The notes under the pieces are model-generated. The model made no database searches, was not told where the DNA came from, and saw only the letters and a list, made by a program, of their open reading frames with translations. This document shows, piece by piece, positions 30,385-35,971 of a stretch of DNA of 35,971 bases. The position numbers were made by a program, and so were the translations under genes. Each line of letters begins with the position of its first letter. Within the stretch, counting starts at the first letter, position 1. Source of the DNA: JBIQJD01 sp044507695 (GTDB lineage Bacteria > Bacteroidota > Ignavibacteria > Ignavibacteriales > Ignavibacteriaceae); NCBI GenBank assembly GCA_044507695.1, contig JBIQJD010000023.1, positions 1 to 35,971 of the forward strand, in the 5' to 3' direction.

Positions 30385-31389
30385 ATGCTTGATTTTCAAA
30401 AACTTAAAGAGATTATTTTACAACATTCTTCATTTTTATTAACTACACATGTCAATCCTGACGCGGATGCAATAGGTTCTGAAATTGCATTTTATCAGCT
30501 TCTTAAAAAATTGAATAAAAAGGTTCGGATTGTTAATCACAGCATAACTCCATATAATCTTTTGTTTTTAGATGTTGATAAAAAAATTGAACATTTTTCT
30601 GAAGATGAACATTCAACAATATTCAATGATACTGATGTAATTATTGCACTTGATTTTAACCGTGCTGATCGTGTGGTTAGAATGAAAGATGGTTTTATAT
30701 CTTCCTCTAAAATTAAAATTTGTATTGATCATCATCAGGATCCTGAAAATGTTTTTCATGAAAAATTTGTTGATACTTCATACAGTTCAACAGGCGAAAT
30801 TATTTTTGATTTTATAAAACAAACCAAAATAGTTGAACTTGATTACTCAATCGCACTGCCTGTTTATGCAGCTATAATGACGGATACCGGTTCATTCAGA
30901 TTTGACAGAACAACTCCTGAGCTTCATCGTAAAACGGCCGAACTTCTTGAATTGAAAGTCAGTCCAACCCAGGTGTTTGACAGTATTTATGATCAGAGTA
31001 AATTCAATAAAATTAAGCTTTTGGGTAAAGCGCTTGATTCAATGCAATTGTACGGAGAGGATAAACAAATCGGTTACATGGTTTTATATCAGGATGCATT
31101 TAAATCAACCGGTGCACTCGAATCTGATACAGATGGGTTCGTTAATTTTTCTCTTTCAGTTGAGAATGTAAAAATTGGTTTGCTCTTTATTGAATTAAAA
31201 GAAGGATTCAAAGTTAGTTTTCGATCAAAGGGAAATATTCCAATGAACAAACTTGCTGCCGAATTCGGCGGCGGCGGTCACATCAACGCAGCAGGTGCAA
31301 GATTTTATCATCAAAAGCTGATTGATTATCTTCCTTCAATTTTGAAAAAAACAGAAGAATACCTTAAATATCATAATTCTGAATCTTAA
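30385..31389 (+). CDS. nrnA: DHH-family phosphoesterase, NrnA-like (nanoRNase / pAp phosphatase)
   Basis: A manganese-dependent DHH/DHHA1 phosphoesterase of 334 residues. The family degrades very short RNAs (or pGpG/c-di-AMP products) and in some members dephosphorylates 3'-phosphoadenosine 5'-phosphate. Metal motifs are complete: THVNPDADAIGS (H22, D26, D28), an Asp in ALDFNRADR (D90) and the DHH motif IDHHQDP (D115-H117). A further Asp lies in MTDTGSFRFD. The C-terminal DHHA1 domain ends in FGGGGHINAAGARF. Size and layout match the stand-alone NrnA group rather than RecJ or GdpP, as there are no membrane or PAS domains. The start ATG lies 18 bases after the preceding terminator's T run, which leaves little room for a promoter. 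It is followed by the aminopeptidase gene after about 17 bases. Confidence 0.9.
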   Translation: MLDFQKLKEIILQHSSFLLTTHVNPDADAIGSEIAFYQLLKKLNKKVRIVNHSITPYNLLFLDVDKKIEHFSEDEHSTIFNDTDVIIALDFNRADRVVRMKDGFISSSKIKICIDHHQDPENVFHEKFVDTSYSSTGEIIFDFIKQTKIVELDYSIALPVYAAIMTDTGSFRFDRTTPELHRKTAELLELKVSPTQVFDSIYDQSKFNKIKLLGKALDSMQLYGEDKQIGYMVLYQDAFKSTGALESDTDGFVNFSLSVENVKIGLLFIELKEGFKVSFRSKGNIPMNKLAAEFGGGGHINAAGARFYHQKLIDYLPSILKKTEEYLKYHNSES

Positions 31390-31406
31390 TTTATTTAGGA
31401 ATGAAT

Positions 31407-32918
31407 ATGCTTTTTAAATTGAATTTGAATTCCGGTGAGAAGAAAATATCGTACAAACCTTTCTCCATAGCTTTAAAATATGTTGTTGAAGAAAAAAAAC
31501 TTGAAGAAAGTCTTGTTCAAATAACCAATGTATTCAATCTAAAATTAACAGAGTTAAAGAAAAAAACTTTCCTTTCAAAAAACGGGGGAGAGATAGGTAT
31601 TCCCAAACCTGATGGCAAACCTGATGAAGTTATTTTATCAAAGGTTTCTGTAAACGAAAAACTCACGGTTGATTATTTCAGAAATCATCTTGCAGGATTT
31701 ATTCAGCAATTGGTAAAAGAAGAAGTAAGGCATCTGCACATCTTTCTACCTAAATATATTTCATTTAAAGATATGTTCGATTCGGAGGAATATTTTTATC
31801 AAACATTTGTTGAAGGTATTCTTTATGGCAATTATTCTTTTAATGATTTTAAATCTGAAAAAAATGAATTAAGAAATCTTTCCATTTACTTTCATGCGGA
31901 AGATGATTTCAAAATGAAGGCGGCAATTAAATCTGCAAGCATAATTATGGAAGGAGTCGGATTCGCGAGAGATCTTCAAAACGAACCTGGAATAACTTTG
32001 CCGCCGGCTGAATTTGCAAAAAGAATTAAAGAACATTTTTCAAATGTTAATGTGAAGATTAAAGTATTTGATGAGAAAGAAATCAGGAAACGAAAAATGG
32101 GCGGGCTTGCCGCTGTTGGAATGGGAAGTGAAAATCCGCCGCGAATGATAATACTTGAATATAATGGTTTGAAGGGACGATCTTCAAAATCACAAAGAAA
32201 AAATATTGCTCTCGTTGGAAAAGGAATTACATTTGACAGCGGCGGAATATCAATAAAGCCTTCACAGAAAATGGGTGAGATGAAAGCTGATATGTCCGGT
32301 GCTGCAGTTGTTGCCGGAACTATATTGAGTGCGGCAAAAGCAAAACTGCCAATTAATTTAATTGGAATTATTCCTTCCGCTGAAAATATGTTATCGGGAA
32401 AATCACTCCGCCCGGGAGATATAATTTTTGCATCAAACGGTAAAAGTATTGAAGTGGAAGACACTGATGCAGAAGGACGATTAGTTCTTGCTGATGCGCT
32501 TGTTTATGCTTCAAATCAAAAGCCGGATGTGATAATTGATCTTGCAACTTTAACCGGACACGTTGTTGTTGCGCTTGGTGAATTTGTTGCGGGATCATTC
32601 ACAAAAAATCAAATGCTATCTGATCAATTATATAGAACAGGTTTAAAAACTTTTGAACGCGTTTGGCCAATGCCAATGTGGGATGATTTTAATGATGCAA
32701 ATAAAAGTGATGTGGCTGATGTAAAAAATTACGGAGGAAGATGGGGCGGTGCAGTTCATGCTGCGAAATTCCTGGAGAATTTTGTTGATAAGAAAATTCC
32801 CTGGGCACATCTTGATATTGCAGGCCCGGCAATTGCAAATAATTCAAGCAATTACTCAAAGAAATATATGACAGGCTTTGGTGTGAGATTATTGTTTGAA
32901 TTCTTAAGACAGGGTTAA
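31407..32918 (+). CDS. pepA: Leucyl aminopeptidase (M17 family)
   Basis: A two-zinc cytoplasmic aminopeptidase that trims N-terminal residues from peptides, usually a hexamer. The C-terminal catalytic domain is complete. Numbered from the upstream ATG at 31401: VGKGITFDSGGISIKP (K274, D279), MKADMSGAA (D297), DTDAEGRLVLADAL (D356, E358, R360). The motif is normally NTDAEGR; here Asp replaces the Asn, which is a minor change. The N-terminal half (about 1-160) is divergent, as is usual for the regulatory/DNA-binding-type domain. Length is about 503 residues. AGGA touches the ATG at 31401 and is six bases from the ATG at 31407, so the second is the better start. Its stop is one base away from the stop of the convergent ABC ATPase gene. 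It is probably cotranscribed with nrnA. Confidence 0.93.
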   Translation: MLFKLNLNSGEKKISYKPFSIALKYVVEEKKLEESLVQITNVFNLKLTELKKKTFLSKNGGEIGIPKPDGKPDEVILSKVSVNEKLTVDYFRNHLAGFIQQLVKEEVRHLHIFLPKYISFKDMFDSEEYFYQTFVEGILYGNYSFNDFKSEKNELRNLSIYFHAEDDFKMKAAIKSASIIMEGVGFARDLQNEPGITLPPAEFAKRIKEHFSNVNVKIKVFDEKEIRKRKMGGLAAVGMGSENPPRMIILEYNGLKGRSSKSQRKNIALVGKGITFDSGGISIKPSQKMGEMKADMSGAAVVAGTILSAAKAKLPINLIGIIPSAENMLSGKSLRPGDIIFASNGKSIEVEDTDAEGRLVLADALVYASNQKPDVIIDLATLTGHVVVALGEFVAGSFTKNQMLSDQLYRTGLKTFERVWPMPMWDDFNDANKSDVADVKNYGGRWGGAVHAAKFLENFVDKKIPWAHLDIAGPAIANNSSNYSKKYMTGFGVRLLFEFLRQG

Positions 32919-32919
32919 A

Positions 32920-33603
32920 TTATTCATCAACCAAATTACCATCCTGCATTTTGAAAACTCTATCTGCAAGATTTACTAATCCAGGATTGTGTGTAACAAT
33001 CACAAATGTTTTTTTGAACTTGTCTCTCAATTCGAGGAATATCTGATGCAATGCTTCGCTGTTTGCGGTATCAAGATTTCCGGTTGGTTCATCTGCAAAA
33101 ATTATGGAAGGATCATTTGCCAATGCGCGTGCAACTGCAACTCTCTGTTGTTCCCCACCGGAAAGTTCAGCAGGTTTGTGGTTCACTCTTTCTGCTAATC
33201 CAACAGCTTTAAGTAAACTTTCTGCACGCTCTGAAGCTTTATCAAAATTTGTTCCATTAATCATCTGGGGAATGGCAACATTTTCAATCGCAGTAAATTC
33301 AGGAAGAAGATGATGAAATTGAAATACAAAACCGATATTTTTATTTCTGAACTGTGCAAGTTTATCATCAGATAATTTGAAAATATTTTGTTCATCATAA
33401 AAAACCTCACCGGAATCAGGTCTGTCTAATGCACTCAATAAATGCAGCAGCGTACTTTTTCCGGCACCGGAAGCTCCAACAATCACAGAAATCTTTTCAG
33501 ATTCAATTTCAATTGAAACAGATTTCAGAACTTCAATTTTTTGTTTGCCGGCCGTTTGATATGATTTGATTAATTTATTTGCCTTCAGTACTGTGTTATT
33601 CAT
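32920..33603 (-). CDS. lolD: Lipoprotein-release ABC transporter ATPase (LolD type)
   Basis: The ATP-binding subunit of a LolCDE/MacB-type exporter that extracts outer-membrane lipoproteins from the inner membrane. From the ATG at 33603 it has 227 residues, the LolD norm. It carries Walker A GASGAGKST (43-51), Q-loop FVFQFHHLLPEFTA, ABC signature LSGGEQQRVAVARAL, Walker B IIFADEPTGNLD and H-loop VTHN. A longer open frame upstream to 33765 overlaps the permease gene and contains Cys/His-rich nonsense, so it is rejected. The gene lies 22 bases after the second permease, giving the order permease-permease-ATPase rather than the E. coli order C-D-E. Other MacB-like roles (drug or signal export) are possible, but the permease sequences favour Lol. 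Confidence 0.92.
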   Translation of the reverse strand: MNNTVLKANKLIKSYQTAGKQKIEVLKSVSIEIESEKISVIVGASGAGKSTLLHLLSALDRPDSGEVFYDEQNIFKLSDDKLAQFRNKNIGFVFQFHHLLPEFTAIENVAIPQMINGTNFDKASERAESLLKAVGLAERVNHKPAELSGGEQQRVAVARALANDPSIIFADEPTGNLDTANSEALHQIFLELRDKFKKTFVIVTHNPGLVNLADRVFKMQDGNLVDE

Positions 33604-33625
33604 ATAATAAAGTTTTACTGATTTA

Positions 33626-34852
33626 TTATTCCCATTTAATTGCTTCAAGCGGATTAACTCTTGCTGCCCATTTTGCCGGAAACAATGATGCAAGATATGC
33701 AAGCAGCAATGAAGCTCCCGAAATAAAAAAGAAATCTGATAATCTGAGTTCAAGCGGCAGCGCACTAATTTTATACTGTGATGGATCCAATGGATAAATG
33801 TTGTAGTTAATGTGGATGTAACAGATTAAATATCCCAGAACTGCTCCGGCAGCAGTTCCGATAATTCCGATAAGCAAGCCTTCAAACATGAAAATTTTAA
33901 GAATTGATTTTTCAGCTAATCCCATTGAACGTAAAATTCCAATATCTCTTTTCTTTTCTATTACAGACATTGATAGTGAACCAAGAATATTGAAAGTAGC
34001 TACTGCAATTATCAGGCACAAAACAATGTACGCAACCCATCTTTCAATCTTCATGAATGAATATAATTCTTTGTGGAGATCATACCATGTTGAAACTGCA
34101 AAACTGCTTTCATCGAGATTTAATTTAAGTGTTGATTTTACTTCATCCGAATAACTGATATCTGATAACCTCAAATCATATCCCTGAATTTTATTTTTAT
34201 AACCAAGAATATTTTGTGCGTACGGAAGTCCGGCAAAAATATATGAAGCATCATACTCATTATTGTTTGAATTGAAGATTCCGGCAACAATAAATTTTTG
34301 TGAAGCTGGCACAGCCATCATTGAAATTACCTGTTCGATTCCCGCAGGAGAAATAATTGTAATTGTATCTCCTGTTAACGCCTGAAGTTTATCCGCAAGC
34401 CTAAGTCCAATCATTATCCGTGGTATTCCTGCTTCCTCTGCCAGGCTATAATTCCCAAATTCAGTATTCTTATCAAGATTATAAATTGAGGTTCCAGCTT
34501 CTTCTGTTATTCCTTTAAGATTTACTACTTCTTTAAAACCTTCCCTGTATGCAAGTATTTTTCCGGAAACAAACGGTGAAATATATTTTATTTCATTAAT
34601 TGATTTGAACTGCTGTTCAACAAGCTCAGATGAAGCCTGAGGTGAAATTAATTCTATTCTTACATGAGGATCAAAACTGATTAAAAAGGATTTTACAAGG
34701 CTTCCAAATCCATTAAAAACAGAAAGCACAACTATCAGAGCTGCAACGCCAATTGTTATTCCGGCTATTGATAGAAATGAAATTATTGTGATGAAATTAA
34801 TTTTATGTTTTGAGATTAAATATCTGCGCGCTATAAATGATTCTACACTCAT
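33626..34852 (-). CDS. lolE: LolC/LolE-family lipoprotein-release permease
   Basis: A 408-residue inner-membrane permease. An N-terminal SVESFIARRYLISK motif leads to membrane helix 1 (about 20-45: FITIISFLSIAGITIGVAAL). A large periplasmic MacB-type domain follows (about 50-260), then three C-terminal helices (about 268-292, 318-345, 370-395) with the FtsX-type loop KKRDIGILRSMGL between helices 2 and 3. This is the classic LolC/E layout. It begins at an ATG that shares a base with the stop of the upstream permease (TAATG), so the two are translationally coupled. The ATPase gene follows after 22 bases. Whether this is LolC or LolE by function cannot be told; the symbol reflects position only. 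Confidence 0.9.
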   Translation of the reverse strand: MSVESFIARRYLISKHKINFITIISFLSIAGITIGVAALIVVLSVFNGFGSLVKSFLISFDPHVRIELISPQASSELVEQQFKSINEIKYISPFVSGKILAYREGFKEVVNLKGITEEAGTSIYNLDKNTEFGNYSLAEEAGIPRIMIGLRLADKLQALTGDTITIISPAGIEQVISMMAVPASQKFIVAGIFNSNNNEYDASYIFAGLPYAQNILGYKNKIQGYDLRLSDISYSDEVKSTLKLNLDESSFAVSTWYDLHKELYSFMKIERWVAYIVLCLIIAVATFNILGSLSMSVIEKKRDIGILRSMGLAEKSILKIFMFEGLLIGIIGTAAGAVLGYLICYIHINYNIYPLDPSQYKISALPLELRLSDFFFISGASLLLAYLASLFPAKWAARVNPLEAIKWE

Positions 34853-35971
34853 TAACTGAATCTTAATGATGAAACTGGATTTATTTTTGATGCAATCAGA
34901 CTTGGGATTAACGAAGCAAGTACCGAAATTATTAAAGTTAAAATAGAAACTAACATAAATGTTCCTGGTTTCAATAATATCGGAACCGAAGACATAAAAT
35001 AAACAGAAGAGGGAAGTGCGATAAGATTAAATTCAAGCTGCAGGAATGTTAATACAAAAGCAAGTACATTGCCGATTAAAATTCCTATCAGCGAAATAAA
35101 AATTCCCTGATAAATAAAAACTTTAACAATCTGATTTCGTTTTGCTCCAAGTGATTTTAGTATTCCGATTGCATTTGTTTTTTCAAGAACAATCATTAAT
35201 AAGGTTCCAACAATATTGAATACTGCAACAATAATTATTAACCCAAGGATAATTGGAATTGGTTTTTTTTGAAGGTCAATCCATGTAAAAATGTTTCTAT
35301 GTGTTTGATAAATTGATTCAGCGTAAAAGGGGTAACGCAGCTCACTATTCAAGTATGAAGTAATACTGTCGATCTGTGAAACATTTTTTAATTTTATATC
35401 GTAACCGGAAACAGAATTATCTGCGCCGAATAACTTCTCTGCAGATTTGATATTAACAAATGCTGCAAGATCATCATACTCAGCCATGCCGCTTTCAAAT
35501 ATTCCGGTAATTTTAAATTTTATTATAGATGGAAGATTTTCTGCAGAAGGAATCTGATTATTTGCTAAAGCAAAAAGAGTTATACGATCACCGGTTTGAA
35601 CATATAATTTATTTGCCAGTTTTCTTCCAATAACAATTGAATTTGAATCTGTGAGAATAAATGCACCTGAAACAATATTCCGGTTAACACTGATGGAAGA
35701 ATTATCGGGATAAATTCCTTTTATGCTTACACCTTCCTGAATTTTTTTGCTGCTTATAATTGCCAGGTTTTCAAGATATGGATTTACAACAGTTCCTTCG
35801 GGCAAATTATATTTGGAAAAATCAGGTTTTATTCTTTTGTAAGAAGGAATCTCGGTCAGATAGGATTTAACCTGAATGTGAGAATCAAAATCGATTATTT
35901 TTTCTGTTAATGTTTTTTCAAATCCATTTAAAATGCTTAGTGCAATAATCAGGGTTGCTACTCCAAGGGCA
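34852..35971 (-). CDS. lolC: LolC/LolE-family permease, 5' end beyond the window
   Basis: The minus-strand frame is open from the right edge to a TAA at 34852-34854 (372 codons visible). The visible N-terminus reads ALGVATLIIALSILNGFEKT. This is the end of membrane helix 1 of a LolC/E permease, followed by HIQVKSYL and the periplasmic domain. Internal starts such as the TTG at 35805 are not real starts, because homology continues upstream of them. Three C-terminal helices are present (near IPIILGLIIIVAVFNIVGTL, then a VFIYQGIFISLIGILIG stretch, then FMLVSILTLIISVLASLIPS), with the FtsX-type loop KTNAIGILKSLGAK. Only roughly 30-40 N-terminal residues are missing. It is paralogous to the next gene, to which it is coupled through TAATG. 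The pair plus the ATPase form a complete exporter. Confidence 0.9.
   Translation of the reverse strand, partial: ALGVATLIIALSILNGFEKTLTEKIIDFDSHIQVKSYLTEIPSYKRIKPDFSKYNLPEGTVVNPYLENLAIISSKKIQEGVSIKGIYPDNSSISVNRNIVSGAFILTDSNSIVIGRKLANKLYVQTGDRITLFALANNQIPSAENLPSIIKFKITGIFESGMAEYDDLAAFVNIKSAEKLFGADNSVSGYDIKLKNVSQIDSITSYLNSELRYPFYAESIYQTHRNIFTWIDLQKKPIPIILGLIIIVAVFNIVGTLLMIVLEKTNAIGILKSLGAKRNQIVKVFIYQGIFISLIGILIGNVLAFVLTFLQLEFNLIALPSSVYFMSSVPILLKPGTFMLVSILTLIISVLASLIPSLIASKINPVSSLRFS

Noticed and set aside
31976..32464. Open minus-strand frame of 162 codons
   Set aside because: It is antisense to the catalytic domain of leucyl aminopeptidase, whose motifs are complete.
33604..33765. 54-codon N-terminal extension of the LolD ATPase
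   Set aside because: It overlaps the permease gene and encodes Cys/His-rich sequence. MNNTVLKANKLIKSY at 33603 is the normal LolD start.
1..35971. Mobile element, CRISPR, tRNA or defence island
   Set aside because: No transposase, integrase, regular spacer array, cloverleaf sequence or defence gene was seen. Composition looks even throughout.

Overview
The window looks like ordinary chromosome from a low-GC (roughly 35 percent by eye) member of the Bacteroidota/Chlorobiota superphylum, most likely an Ignavibacteria-type bacterium. Three things support this. Two large secreted proteins end in a type IX secretion (T9SS) sorting domain with the NYPNPFNPST motif. Several gaps carry Bacteroidota-style -7 boxes (TAnnTTTG). 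The metabolism includes two-subunit 2-oxoacid:ferredoxin oxidoreductases. There is no phage, transposon, CRISPR array, rRNA or tRNA. Most genes are housekeeping or envelope genes.

Layout. 1-1104 (minus): the 5' part of a secreted beta-helix protein that runs off the left edge, behind a solitary nuoA. 1435-5309 (plus): alanine racemase, an unrecognised two-domain helical protein, mannose-1-phosphate guanylyltransferase, and an RpiB-like isomerase that lacks the usual catalytic cysteine and carries an N-terminal extension. 5422-12339 (plus): two tandem copies of a two-gene cassette, each a secreted TolB/PD40-type beta-propeller followed by a multidomain N-acetylmuramoyl-L-alanine amidase with a T9SS tail. 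12447-15658: glycerophosphodiester phosphodiesterase (minus), a one-domain MGMT-like protein, and a secreted polysaccharide deacetylase with dockerin-like repeats. 15781-18083 (minus): LiaF-like and PspC envelope-stress proteins and a secreted esterase. 18213-21655 (plus): glutamine-dependent NAD synthetase and DsbD. 21652-23781 (minus): a TPR sensor histidine kinase. 24110-30277 (plus): two adjacent paralogous korA-korB pairs. 30385-32918 (plus): NrnA-type DHH phosphoesterase and leucyl aminopeptidase. 32920-35971 (minus): a Lol-type lipoprotein-release ABC system (permease, permease, ATPase), the first permease running off the right edge.

How it fits together. Much of the window concerns the envelope: D-Ala supply, GDP-mannose, wall amidases, deacetylase, PspC/LiaF, DsbD and lipoprotein release. 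The kor pairs, nuoA and nadE concern low-potential electron and NAD metabolism. The most unusual items are the duplicated propeller-amidase cassettes, the cysteine-less RpiB-like protein, the tandem kor duplication, and the dockerin-like tail on a secreted deacetylase. Start codons were moved from the longest frame wherever a signal peptide, Shine-Dalgarno site or family N-terminus argued for it.
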